A stretch of 64,000 nt of DNA from Burkholderia sp. BCC0322 (GTDB lineage: Bacteria > Pseudomonadota > Gammaproteobacteria > Burkholderiales > Burkholderiaceae): NCBI RefSeq assembly GCF_902833045.1, contig NZ_CADFDU010000005.1:434583-498582 (forward strand), written 5' to 3'. The notes beneath the pieces were generated by a model, which did no database searches, had not been told where the DNA came from, and saw nothing but the letters and a program-made list of their open reading frames with translations. Positions within the stretch are counted from its first letter, which is position 1, and the number at the start of each line of letters is the position of its first letter. This document shows, piece by piece, positions 50,949 through 60,488 of the stretch. Made by a program: the position numbers and the translations under genes.

Positions 50949-52373
50949 TCAGAACCGGTCTTCGCGATTCGCGACGTTCGCCGGTTTCGCTGCAGGCGGC
51001 GTCCAGCCGCCGCCCAGCGCGCGTATGAGATTGACCGTCGCGATGGCGAGTGCCTGGCGGCTGTGAATCAGCTGGCGCTGCGCAGTCAGCGCGTCCCGGT
51101 CCGCATCGATGACCTCGAGGTAACTGACATAGCCGTGCCCGTAACGGCTCAGCGACAACCGCGCCGCTGCTTCGGTGGCGCGGGCCGCGCTGTCGTAGCG
51201 CACGATCCGCTCCTTCTGCGCGGCGATGTCGTTGAGCGCATCCTGGACCTCGCGCAGCGCGCCCAGCGCGGTCGCGCGATAGTTCGCGTCGGCGAGTGCC
51301 GCGCCGGCCGTCGCGGCGGCCACCGCGGCCTCGCGCTTGCCGCCGTCGAACACCGTTTCGGCCACGCTCGCGCCGAGGCCCCACAGCGAACTGTTGCGAT
51401 CGAGAAACGTGCCGAGGTCGCGGCTGGCGAACCCGCCCTGGGCGGTCAGCGTCAAGGTCGGGAGCCACGCGGTGCGGGCGACGCCGATGTCGAGCGACGC
51501 GGCGTCGACGCGGCGCGCCGCCGCATAGACGTCCGGGCGTCGCGCGAGCAGCGCGGACGGCAGGCCGGGCGGCACCGCCGGCACGCGCAGGTCGGATGCG
51601 GTCGGCGCGACCGTGAAGGCGGTCGGCGAGACACCGGTCAGCACGGCGAGCGCGTCGACGAGGTTTTCGCGCAGCCGCCGGCTGTCCGCGAGATCGGCCC
51701 GAGCCGTATCGAGATCGGCCGCCGCACGCAGCGCGTCGAGATCGCTTGCCGCGCCGGCCCGCACGCGCGCGGCGATCACGTCGAGCGCGGTGCGCCGCAG
51801 TTCGATCGCGCGGGCGAGCGTCGCGAGATCCTGCTCGACGAAATGGAGCGTCAGGTAGTCGCTCGCGACATCGGTCGCGACGCGCAGGCGAACGGCCGCA
51901 CGATCCGCGTCGGCCTGCAGCACGTTCTGCCTGCCGATCTCCGCATCGCCGCGCAGGCGCCCCCACAGATCGACTTCATAGCCGGCGTTGAACGGCACCG
52001 ACCAGTTGTGCATCGTGCGCTTCGGCAATGCGTTGTCGACCGTGCCGGATACGCGCGAGCGGCTGAACGACGGATCGACGCCGACGGTCGGCGCCAGTGC
52101 GGCTTCGCGCACCCCGAGCAGCGCCTGCGCCTGGTCGACGCGCGCCGCGGCGGCGCGAATGTCGTGGTTGCCGGCGAGCGCGGCATCGACGAGCGCGACG
52201 AGTGGCGGATCGCCGAACGATGCGGGCCAGTCGACGAGCGACGGTGCGGCTTCGCCGGGCGCATCCGCATGGCGGAACCGGTCGGAACCGACCGCGACGG
52301 GCGCGAGCGGCTGCGGCGCGATCGTGCACGCGCTCAGCAGGGCGGCAGCGAGCAGGGCGGCGATGCGGGTCAT
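50949..52373 (-). CDS. outer-membrane efflux factor, NodT-type lipoprotein
   Basis: A 474-residue TolC-family protein with a lipoprotein signal (ALLAAALLSACTIAP). The two efflux domains contain the repeated-hairpin text AGYEVDLWGRLRGDAEIGRQ and LARRPDVYAAARRVDAASLD, and the conserved ALGGGW precedes the C-terminus. It forms the outer-membrane channel for the EmrA-like adaptor encoded just upstream on the same strand; the ATG overlaps the adaptor stop by four bases. The divergent MFS gene supplies the pump, making a complete MFS-type tripartite exporter. Confidence 0.92.
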   Translation of the reverse strand: MTRIAALLAAALLSACTIAPQPLAPVAVGSDRFRHADAPGEAAPSLVDWPASFGDPPLVALVDAALAGNHDIRAAAARVDQAQALLGVREAALAPTVGVDPSFSRSRVSGTVDNALPKRTMHNWSVPFNAGYEVDLWGRLRGDAEIGRQNVLQADADRAAVRLRVATDVASDYLTLHFVEQDLATLARAIELRRTALDVIAARVRAGAASDLDALRAAADLDTARADLADSRRLRENLVDALAVLTGVSPTAFTVAPTASDLRVPAVPPGLPSALLARRPDVYAAARRVDAASLDIGVARTAWLPTLTLTAQGGFASRDLGTFLDRNSSLWGLGASVAETVFDGGKREAAVAAATAGAALADANYRATALGALREVQDALNDIAAQKERIVRYDSAARATEAAARLSLSRYGHGYVSYLEVIDADRDALTAQRQLIHSRQALAIATVNLIRALGGGWTPPAAKPANVANREDRF

Positions 52374-53398
52374 GGCTGTGTGCGGCCGCGTTGCAGCGAG
52401 ACGATCACCGACAGGCCGGGCCGAATGCGCGGTTCGGTCGACGCCGGGCCGTCCAGCAGGATCTTGACGGGCACCCGCTGCGTGACCTTCGTGAAATTGC
52501 CGGTCGCGTTGTCGGGCGGCAACAGCGCAAATTGCCCGCCCGTCGCGGGCGACAGGCTGTCGACGTGTCCGCTGAAAGTCCGGTTCGGCAGCGCGTCGAA
52601 GCGCAACTGCACGACGTCGCCGGTGCGCACATGCCGAAGCTGGGTTTCGCGGAAGTTCGCCACCACCCACGGGTGCGGTTCGACGACCGTGAGCAGCGCC
52701 TGACCGGGTGCGACATGCTCGCCGGTCTCGACCGTCTTCTTGCCAACGTAGCCGTCCGACGGCGCCACGACGGTGGTGTACTGAAGCTGCAGCTCTGCAT
52801 CGCGCAACTCGGCGTCGTTCTGGTCCGACACCGCATCGGCAGCCTGCCGCGCGGCCTGCGCGCTGCGCTGCTGCGCCTCGGCCGCGTCGATGCGCGCGCG
52901 GGCGGACTTGCGTGCCGCGTTGGCGGCGTCGAACTCCTGCTGCGACAAGCCGCGCGGGGTTTCGCGGGTCAGTTCGCGTGCGCGTGCGTAGTCGAGCTCG
53001 GCCTTCTCGGCGTCCGCGCGTGCCGACACGAGCGCCGCGTCGGCTTGCTCGACCAGCGCCTTCGCGCGGCTCGCATCGGAATGCGCCTGCGCGACGCGGG
53101 CCCGCTGCAGCGCGACGCGCACGTCGAAATCGCGCGGATCGAGCCGCACGAGCGGGGCGCCCGCGTGCACGAACTGGTTGTCGTTCACCAGCACACGCTC
53201 GACCGTGCCGGCCACGCGCGGCGAGATCACGTGCAGGTGGCCCGTCACGTACGCGTCGTCGGTGCCGCGGTCATGCGCGTCGAATTCGTAGACCAGCAGC
53301 GCGACGAGCAACAGCGCGCATCCGGCGATCAATATGACCGGCCACTTGCGCGAGCGCGCGGGGGAAGTGGGCGGCACGTCCGGCGAGTTCGTGGTCAC
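52370..53398 (-). CDS. HlyD/EmrA-type membrane-fusion adaptor
   Basis: A 342-residue adaptor with an N-terminal membrane anchor (WPVILIAGCALLLVALLVYE), a lipoyl-like domain (AYVTGHLHVISPRVAGTVER), a long alpha-hairpin (about residues 90-190), then the matching lipoyl half (YTTVVAPSDGYVGKKTVETG) and a beta-barrel. The start is a GTG. EmrA-like proteins couple MFS pumps to outer-membrane channels and export hydrophobic compounds. Promoter elements should lie in the 83-base gap shared with the divergent MFS gene. Confidence 0.9.
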   Translation of the reverse strand: MTTNSPDVPPTSPARSRKWPVILIAGCALLLVALLVYEFDAHDRGTDDAYVTGHLHVISPRVAGTVERVLVNDNQFVHAGAPLVRLDPRDFDVRVALQRARVAQAHSDASRAKALVEQADAALVSARADAEKAELDYARARELTRETPRGLSQQEFDAANAARKSARARIDAAEAQQRSAQAARQAADAVSDQNDAELRDAELQLQYTTVVAPSDGYVGKKTVETGEHVAPGQALLTVVEPHPWVVANFRETQLRHVRTGDVVQLRFDALPNRTFSGHVDSLSPATGGQFALLPPDNATGNFTKVTQRVPVKILLDGPASTEPRIRPGLSVIVSLQRGRTQP

Positions 53399-53481
53399 GA
53401 TCGGGACACTCCATGGAACAGACGGGATTCGCTACATCGCGCTATGCTTGCGCGAGCCTTTTGTGCGGGAGCCGCTCGACG

Positions 53482-55062
53482 ATGAACACCACGTTCGCCC
53501 CCGGTGGCGCGACACCGGGGCCGGCCGCAGCGCCGGCCTCCGATATACCGACGTTTCGGTCGATCGCCGCGATCGCGGCGGTGCTGCTCGGCGCGATCAT
53601 TTCGACCTTGACGTCGCGCATCACGTCGCTCGGGCTCGCCGACGTGCGCGGCGCGCTCGGCGTCGGGTTCGACGAGGGCGCGTGGATCAACACCGCGTTC
53701 ACCGCCGCGCAGATGTTCGTCGGGCCGCTCGCGATCGCGGCGGCCTTCGTGTTCGGCACGCGTCGCGTGCTGCTGGCGGGTGCCGCGGTATTCCTGGTCG
53801 TCGAAAGCGTGCTGCCGCTGTGTTCGAACTTCGGCACGTTCATCGTGTTCCAGAGCCTCGCCGGGTTCGCGTCCGGCGTGTTCGTGCCGCTGACCGTCGG
53901 GTTCGTCGTCCGCACGCTGCCGCCGCGGCTGATTCCATTCGGCATCGCCGCGTATGCGATGAACCTCGAGATGTCGCTCAACCTGTCGGCGACCCTCGAA
54001 GGGTGGTACAGCGAACACCTGAGCTGGCGCTGGCTGTTCTGGCAGAACGCCCTGCTGACCGTGCCGTTCATCGTCTGCCTGATGCTGTCGCTGTCGACCG
54101 AGCCGATCAAGCGCTTCGCGTCCGGCATCGACACGCGCGGCATGCTGCTCGGCGCCGGCGGGTTCGCGTGCCTGTGCGTCGCGCTCGATCAGGGCGAGCG
54201 GCTGTTCTGGTTCCAGTCGCCGCTGATCGTCGCGCTGCTGGGCATCGGCATCGTGATGGTGGCCGCGTTCCTGATCCACGAACTGGCGTCGCGACGGGCC
54301 GGGATCGATCTCGGCTACCTCGCGCTGCCCAACGTCGCGTTGCTGATCCTGCTCGTCGGCCTCGTGCGCTTTACCGTGCTCAACACGAGTTTCATTCCGT
54401 CGGCGTTTCTCGCGAGCACCTACGGGCTGCGCCCGCTGCAGATCGGCGATACGCTGCGCTGGATCGCGATGCCGCAACTGCTGTTCGCGCCGTGCGTCGC
54501 ATGGCTGCTGCAGCGCGTCGATCCGCGCCGGCTGATCGTGGCCGGCTTCGCGATGGTGGCGGTCGCGTTCGCGCTCGGCGCGCAGCTCACGCCCGTCTGG
54601 GCCGAACCCGACTTCATCCCGTCGCAACTGCTCCAGGCACTGGGTCAGACGATGGCGCTCACGTCGGTCGTGTTCTTCTTCGGCAAGCACATGACGGCCG
54701 AGCATGCGCTGACGTTCGGCGCCGTCGTGCAGACGACGCGCCTGCTGAGCGGGCAGCTCGGCACGACGTCGATCGCGGTGGTCCAGCGCATCATGGAGGC
54801 TACCCATTCGAATCTCGTCGGTCTGCATGTCACGCTGTCGGATCCACAAACGCTGGAGCGCTTGCGGGCCGGCGCGGCGGCGCTCGTGTCGCACGGCGCG
54901 ACCTTCGCGACGGGCGACCAGGCGGCCTATATGTTGCTCGATCGGGCCGTCCGCGTCCAGGCGACGACGCTTGCGCTCGCCGACAATTTCCGTGTCGCGA
55001 TGGCGTTGGCGGTCGCGGGGGCGCTGATCGGCATGCTGCTCAGGCCGGCGCGTACGCCATGA
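53482..55062 (+). CDS. DHA2-family MFS drug exporter (EmrB-like)
   Basis: A 526-residue pump with about fourteen membrane segments, the number expected for DHA2 transporters. Segments include AIAAVLLGAIISTLTSRITS and VGFVVRTLPPRLIPFGIAAY, and a cytoplasmic loop near the middle (GIDTRGMLLGAGGFACLCVA). The ATG at 53482 is preferred because an upstream in-frame ATG would overlap the divergent promoter. With the adaptor and outer-membrane factor on the other strand it makes an EmrAB-TolC-like export system for hydrophobic inhibitors. It ends by converging on the alpha/beta hydrolase gene at 55222. Confidence 0.92.
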   Translation: MNTTFAPGGATPGPAAAPASDIPTFRSIAAIAAVLLGAIISTLTSRITSLGLADVRGALGVGFDEGAWINTAFTAAQMFVGPLAIAAAFVFGTRRVLLAGAAVFLVVESVLPLCSNFGTFIVFQSLAGFASGVFVPLTVGFVVRTLPPRLIPFGIAAYAMNLEMSLNLSATLEGWYSEHLSWRWLFWQNALLTVPFIVCLMLSLSTEPIKRFASGIDTRGMLLGAGGFACLCVALDQGERLFWFQSPLIVALLGIGIVMVAAFLIHELASRRAGIDLGYLALPNVALLILLVGLVRFTVLNTSFIPSAFLASTYGLRPLQIGDTLRWIAMPQLLFAPCVAWLLQRVDPRRLIVAGFAMVAVAFALGAQLTPVWAEPDFIPSQLLQALGQTMALTSVVFFFGKHMTAEHALTFGAVVQTTRLLSGQLGTTSIAVVQRIMEATHSNLVGLHVTLSDPQTLERLRAGAAALVSHGATFATGDQAAYMLLDRAVRVQATTLALADNFRVAMALAVAGALIGMLLRPARTP

Positions 55063-55164
55063 GCGCGCGTCGCCGGAGCGGCGGCGATCCCGCGGCGACG
55101 ATCCTGGCGATCGCGCACGCCGCAACGGAATCGCGACGACCTGAAAAATCCTGAAACGTGCCAA

Positions 55165-55205
55165 ACGGCGCGCCGGCGCGCCGGCGTGACGGCCGGGCGC
55201 GCCGT
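55165..55205. terminator. hairpin between convergent MFS and hydrolase genes
   Basis: ACGGCGCGCC pairs perfectly with GGCGCGCCGT across a 21-base loop that itself contains another GGCGCGCC-type palindrome. It lies in the 159-base gap between the 3' ends of the MFS and alpha/beta hydrolase genes, a likely bidirectional terminator. There is no T-tract. Confidence 0.5.
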
Positions 55206-55221
55206 ACGGTGACGCTTGTAC

Positions 55222-56196
55222 TTACGCCTTCAGAAATGCGAGCAGTTCGGCGTTGATCCGGTCGGCATTGACGACGCACATCCCGTGCGACCCGCCGGGG
55301 ATCACCTTGAGCTCCGCGTGCTTCACGATCTTCGCGGACAGGCGGGCCGAATCGTCGATCGGCACGATCTGGTCGTCGTCGCCGTGCAGGATCAGCGTCG
55401 GGACGTCGATCTTCTTCAGGTCGTCGGTGTAGTCGACCTCGGAGAATTCCTTGACGCACAGATACTGGCCATGGATGCCGCCCATCATGCCCTGTGCCCA
55501 GAACGCATCGATCGTGCCCTGCGACACCTTGGCATTCGGACGGTTGAAGCCGAAGAACGGCACGGCGAGATCCTTGTAGAACTGCGAGCGGTTCTCGGCG
55601 ACGTTCTTGCGGATTCCGTCGAACACGTCCATCGGCAGGCCGCCGGGATTGGACGCCGATTTCACCATCTGCGGCGGCACGGCGCCGATCAGCACGGCTT
55701 TCGACACGCGCTTCGTGCCGTGGCGCCCGATGTAGTGCGCGACTTCGCCGCCGCCGGTGGAGTGGCCGACGAGCGTGGCTTCGCGCAGGTCGAGCGCATT
55801 CATCAGCGCCGCGAGATCGTCGGCATACGTGTCCATGTCGTTGCCTTGCGACGGCTGGCTCGAGCGGCCGTGACCGCGACGGTCATGCGCGATCACGCGA
55901 TAGCCGTGCTGCACGAGGAACAGCATCTGCGCGTCCCACGCGTCGGCGCACAGCGGCCAGCCGTGCGAGAAGACGACCGGGCGGCCGCTGCCCCAGTCCT
56001 TGAAGTAAATCTGCGTACCGTCTTGGGTGGTGATCGTGTTCATCGCATGGGCTCCATGATGGGCGGAAGTGGCGTGTTTGGGGGCAGCGGCGGCGGCTGC
56101 AGCCGGCAGCGCGGCGGCGGCAACGGCGGTCGCGCCGGCAAGCAGCATGTCTCGGCGACGCACCGAGGGAACGGCGTCGATGTCTGCTGGACGCAT
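55222..56196 (-). CDS. exported alpha/beta hydrolase (non-haem chloroperoxidase/esterase type)
   Basis: A 324-residue enzyme. Residues 1-45 look like a Tat signal ([20 protein letters not shown]), and the usual cytosolic family start appears only at [14 protein letters not shown] (Met52). The catalytic triad is visible: Ser146 in [10 protein letters not shown], Asp in [12 protein letters not shown] and His in PGGSHGMCV. The length after the leader and [17 protein letters not shown] match the cofactor-free haloperoxidase/arylesterase group. It would hydrolyse esters or form peracids in the periplasm. AAGGAG five bases upstream supports the ATG. The 402-base gap upstream (56197-56598) shows no gene. 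Confidence 0.88.
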   Translation of the reverse strand: MRPADIDAVPSVRRRDMLLAGATAVAAAALPAAAAAAAPKHATSAHHGAHAMNTITTQDGTQIYFKDWGSGRPVVFSHGWPLCADAWDAQMLFLVQHGYRVIAHDRRGHGRSSQPSQGNDMDTYADDLAALMNALDLREATLVGHSTGGGEVAHYIGRHGTKRVSKAVLIGAVPPQMVKSASNPGGLPMDVFDGIRKNVAENRSQFYKDLAVPFFGFNRPNAKVSQGTIDAFWAQGMMGGIHGQYLCVKEFSEVDYTDDLKKIDVPTLILHGDDDQIVPIDDSARLSAKIVKHAELKVIPGGSHGMCVVNADRINAELLAFLKA

Positions 56197-56598
56197 TGGA
56201 ACTCCTTGAACGTGAGGTGGAACGATGCCGCGTTGGATGGATGGTTCGGATCTGCCCGCATGCGGCAATCGCGCCGGCAGCCGGCGTGCGTTCGCGGTCG
56301 CGGGCCGGCAGGCGCGCGAAGGCAGCGAACGAACGCCGACAGGAGCCTATCCCGCGGCCTTGCGGCCTGTACTGAAATCGCGCTGAATTGTCATGAAGCC
56401 GGTGGCGGCGCATGCCGCGCAAACCCGCCGGCCAGAAAAATTAAGCCCGGAATAAAGACTCTTCAGCGGCGGCTCGCTATCGTCAGCATCAGGTCATCCC
56501 GTCGCGGGTCGGTGCCGGTCCGCGTCGGCGGATGGCGCTCGCGACGCGGACGGGTGCGCAACATCCGGACCCCTCGCCACTTGCCTGGGTACGCCGCC

Positions 56599-57024
56599 AT
56601 GGACGAATTCAATCGCTGGGAGCACGTGATGACGCTGCTCGACCCGTCGCCGGCCGCGAGCCGCTGCGCGCCGTCGCAGCTTCGCGACCCGGACCCCGTG
56701 CGCCGCCGCCATCGCGACGACGCGCCGCCCGCGTCGAGCGGCGGCGTGCGCCGCCGGTGCGCGATCGTCGCCGCCGAGCGGCAGACCGATTCGTCGGTGT
56801 TGATCTCATGGAGCGATCCGACGCGCTGCCGGTACGACGAGCAGCGCTGGATCAGCGCAAAGTCCCGCGCCCTCGGGCGCTGTGCGCTGACCGGCATCAC
56901 GATTCATACCGGCGACGCGATCTACAAGCCGCAATGGCGCGGCGCGAAGCGCCCCGCGAACTACCGGGAGGTGATCCTCGCGTCCGAACTGGACCGGTTC
57001 ATCGTCAGGCTGTCCCGTTCCTGA
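56599..57024 (+). CDS. DUF3331-family protein
   Basis: A 141-residue protein whose C-terminal half matches DUF3331: VLISWSDPTRCRYDEQRWIS, then CALTGITIHTGDAIYKPQWR and ILASELD. The Cys-x-x-(S/T)G and GDAxY pattern suggests a small metal-binding or zinc-beta-ribbon fold. The N-terminus is variable and Pro/Arg-rich. DUF3331 is found mainly in Burkholderiaceae and its function is unknown. The ATG at 56599 is chosen; an internal Met at 56629 is an alternative. Confidence 0.75.
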   Translation: MDEFNRWEHVMTLLDPSPAASRCAPSQLRDPDPVRRRHRDDAPPASSGGVRRRCAIVAAERQTDSSVLISWSDPTRCRYDEQRWISAKSRALGRCALTGITIHTGDAIYKPQWRGAKRPANYREVILASELDRFIVRLSRS

Positions 57025-57172
57025 CCTGAAGCGGCACGGCCTGTCCGTCGACCGTGGCTGACCGACGCACGCGCAGCGATTGAACGACGAACTGCTGGTT
57101 TTCGCCCGAGCATGGCTCGACGGCGGGTGCCGCCGTGACGTGGCATGGCCGAGCGGGCAGCCACCGGCCGCC

Positions 57173-57814
57173 TCACTCCGTCCATTTCGACCCGAGCACC
57201 AGGCCGCAGAAATTCGTCCGACGATAGTCCGGGTCGCACCGCTCGAGCACGTCGGCGCAGACGTTCCCGAACGCGGTCGCGGGGCGATGCGCGGTGCCCG
57301 CGGCGAACGCCTCGAGGAACAGTTCCTTGAAACACGGGCCGCGTGGCCACGCGTTGACGATCTCGTCACGTTCGGACCGGCTCACCTCGTCGAAATGACG
57401 TGCGAAGAGATCCGTCTCGATGCCTGCGCCGAGCAACGCCGTCAACGGCGTCATGTACGCGTGAATGCCGAAGGCCGTGTGCAGCGCGATCGCACGCCAC
57501 ACCTCCGCCGCATCGTCGGCGGCGACACCGTAGCCGCCGAGGAATGCGTGCGCGGCATTCGCGCCGTCGATTTCGAAGCGCTGGCGTGAATGCCGGTAGC
57601 GCTCCGTCAGTCCGAAGTCATGGAACAGCGCGGCGACGTACAGCAGCTCGGCGTCGAATGCGACGCCGCGACGCCGCCCGATGATCGACGCGAACGCGAA
57701 CACGCGCATCGCGTGCCGGAACAGGAGTTCCGGTTCGCCGGCGCGCACGGCCGCGGCGGCCTCCCGTGCGATCGGGCCGTCGGGAATCCGGATGCCGGCG
57801 ATAAGGTTGCCCAT
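57173..57814 (-). CDS. cyanamide-hydratase-like HD-domain protein, intact motif
   Basis: A 213-residue member of the HD-domain family that includes cyanamide hydratases. Likely metal ligands are His34 (LFRHAMRV), His65-Asp66 (AALFHDFGL) and the later His112 (IALHT) and His118 (GIHAY). The C-terminus DPDYRRTNFCGLVLGSKW is typical. Such enzymes hydrate nitriles/cyanamide-like substrates or hydrolyse related compounds; the substrate here is unknown. It is divergent from the truncated STAND regulator at 58319 across a 504-base AT-rich gap and is paralogous to the motif-less protein at 38812. Confidence 0.85.
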   Translation of the reverse strand: MGNLIAGIRIPDGPIAREAAAAVRAGEPELLFRHAMRVFAFASIIGRRRGVAFDAELLYVAALFHDFGLTERYRHSRQRFEIDGANAAHAFLGGYGVAADDAAEVWRAIALHTAFGIHAYMTPLTALLGAGIETDLFARHFDEVSRSERDEIVNAWPRGPCFKELFLEAFAAGTAHRPATAFGNVCADVLERCDPDYRRTNFCGLVLGSKWTE

Positions 57815-58019
57815 GCTCGTGTTCCTCGCGGCGTGACGGCAGTCGCTTGACGCTGGCGCCTTGGAACCATCGTCGCGCGCCGCGCCGCTGAATGTCCTGA
57901 GCGGCGCCTGAATCGTTCTGAACGGAAAATCCGACCGGCCGTCACGACCGGAATCGGTTTCGCCGCGCCGTGCACGTCGTTGTTACCGGCTTTTTTCTCG
58001 CAAGCCATCCGAACGTCAT

Positions 58020-58046
58020 TTCAATTCACGAGACTACGAAATTGAA
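58020..58046. promoter_or_regulatory. inverted repeat in the 57815-58318 gap
   Basis: TTCAATT and AATTGAA form a perfect 7-bp inverted repeat with a 13-base spacer, about 205 bases upstream of the HD gene start and 273 bases before the STAND-regulator start. The whole gap is unusually AT-rich for this genome. It is an operator candidate; no gene is seen in the rest of the gap. Confidence 0.35.
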
Positions 58047-58318
58047 TTCAGCGAATCAGCCGTTTTGTCCTACGAAACGCGTTCATGGGTAAACGGCCAT
58101 TTCACGCATTGACAATGCAGGGCGCCGCGCTGGACCGTGCCGCGCCAGGCCGGGCGGCTCACGATGTCGCGGCGATCGTCGTTTTCATCGATTCAAAAAA
58201 TTTGCTCCTTGAGTTCTGATTATTTGAATCATTCGACCGGACAAATGCCGTAGCATTGTCGTCAAACCGGTGTCATTTCTGACAGGGCATCGATGAATGC
58301 AATCGATTAAAAATTCCC

Positions 58319-60061
58319 ATGATCCGGATCGGAACACTTCACGTTTTTCTCGACAGACGTGAAATTCGCTCGAATGGCAAGCTGCTGCGTATCGGCAGTC
58401 GCGCATTCGAAATTCTCGAACTCCTGATTCGTGCGAACGGCGCGTTGGTATCGAAAGACGAAATCATGCAGCGCGTGTGGCCGCACACGATCGTGGAGGA
58501 AAACAACCTGCAGGTGCATATCGCCGCGTTGCGCAAGGCGCTCGCCGACGACCGGAACCTGATCGTCACGGTGCCGGGGCGCGGTTATCGGCTGGTTGGC
58601 GGCCACGCCGAAGTCACGGTGCCCGCCCGTCCCGCGACGTCGCGGCTGACGGCCGCGCCGACCGCGCTCGTCGGCCGCGAGCAGACCGTCGCCGACGTCC
58701 TTGCCGCGCTCGACACCGCGCGCGTCGTGACGCTGGTCGGTGCGGGCGGCATCGGCAAGACGCGGGTCGCGCTCGAAGCGGCCATGCGCGCCGAAGCGAG
58801 CTTTCCGGATGGCGCCGCGTTCGTGTCGCTCGCCACGGTTGCGTGCCCGCGATTCGTGCCCGCTGCACTGGCGGGCGCGTTCGGCATCGTGGAGCCGACC
58901 GGATCGCCGACGCTCGAAGCGGTGCTGGCGAACGTGGCGGACCGCCGGATGTTGCTGGTGCTCGACAATTGCGAGCATCTGCTCGACGCCGCCGCGCAGA
59001 TCGCGACCGCACTGACCGAGTCCGACGCCGGATTGCGCGTCCTCGCGACCAGCCGCGAGGCGCTGCGTATCCAGGGCGAGCGGCTGTGTCCGATTCCGCC
59101 GCTCGACGTCCCCGGCGAAGGGGCCGACGATGCCATGGCCCTGAGCGCCAGCGCGGTGCAACTGTTCTCGGCGCGCGCGCGGGCCGCCGATCCCCGCTTT
59201 CCGCTCGACGAACGCAGCGTGGCGCTGATGGCGTCGGTATGCCGGCGTCTCGACGGTCTCCCGCTCGCCATCGAACTGGCAGCGGCCCGCGCTGCCGTGC
59301 TCGGCATCGATGTGCTGGCCGCGCATCTCGACGACCATTTCAGGTTGCTGACCGGCGGTTTTCGTACGGCCTTGCCGCGTCATCAGACGCTGCAGGCGAT
59401 GTACGACTGGAGCTACCGCTTGCTCGGGGACGCGGAGCGCCTGTTGTTGCGGTGGCTCGGCGTGTTCCGCGACAGCTTCTCGATCGACGCGGTGCGCGAT
59501 ATCGTCGGAACGAAGGGGTTGGCCGATGCGGACCTGCTCGACACGATCGCCGGCCTGGTCTCGAAGTCGCTGCTGGGCCTCGAGAGCGCGCACGGCACAC
59601 CGCGCTACCGGCTGCTGACCACGACGCGCGCCTATGCGCTGCAGCAGCTCGAGAACAACGGCGAATGCGCGGCCGCGGCACGCGCACACGCGAACTATTT
59701 CCATACGTTGTTCAGGCTTGCGCCCGGCGGAGACGACGACGCCGAAGACGGGCCGCGGGCCGAATCGCGGCTCGACATGATCCGGCGCGAACTCGGCAAT
59801 CTGCGCGCGGCGCTCGACTGGGCGTTTTCGCCGAATGGCGATGCCGAAGTCGGCATCGCGCTGGCGGCTGTCGCGGTACCGTGCCTGTTCGACCTGTCGC
59901 TGGTGGACGAATGTCGCGAAAGGGCGCGCGTAGCGCTCGATGCAATGCGCACGATGGACGAGACACGGGCGCGCGAAGATGCACGCGTGCGCCTGCTGGC
60001 CGCCTATGCCGCCGCGCTCGCCCATGCCTCGGGGCCGACGCACGTCGTACACGACGCGTGA
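58319..60061 (+). pseudogene. truncated winged-helix/STAND ATPase regulator
   Basis: A paralogue of the regulator at 33776 that ends at 580 residues instead of about 960. The winged helix (MIRIGTLHVFLDRREIRSNG .. VVTVPGRGYRL-like text), Walker A VGAGGIGKTRVALEAAM (near 141), Walker B LLVLDNCEHLL (near 212) and RVLATSREALRI are intact. The stop falls in the helical sensor region: LLAAYAAALAHASGPTHVVH-D-A-stop aligns with the partner's HTAAAM-W-DRT, so the TGA replaces a Trp codon. Degraded, frame-broken text continues to about 60250. It may still make a constitutive or dead regulator; I call it a likely pseudogene. No clear ribosome binding site is visible. Confidence 0.65.
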
Positions 60062-60488
60062 TCCCGCGTGCACGGGTTCGGATGCGACGCGGGCGGGGCC
60101 GGGTTGCGGCCGTGCGAAACGCAAGGGCACGCACCGCCGGCGAATTCAGAACGATTCAGCATGAACACAGGATCTGGGCGGTCGGTGCGTCTACATTGCA
60201 TGCACGGAGACCGTCGGCGATTCGCAGGCGTGCGCGCAGCAGGCCGGCTCGCACCGTACCGCAACGCATCGATGTCGCCGCCACTGAATGCCAGCGCGGG
60301 GCGGTAGCGACACATGCGTTGCCGCCGCGACTTCGCGCGTCATCGAACGACTACCGCATGAAACCTGTCCAGTCCGACCTTTCTCGCCACGATTCGCTGC
60401 CGGCGGCCGCTCGCCGGATCGGGTAGCGCGTCATGCGATCGCGCCGACTCCCGGTCCGTCGCGCAGCGCACACGCGGCCCGTTCCGGC

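Noticed and set aside
55059-55154. 31-codon frame overlapping the MFS stop by ATGA
   Set aside because: The overlap is suggestive of coupling, but the peptide is tiny and basic and there is no independent support.
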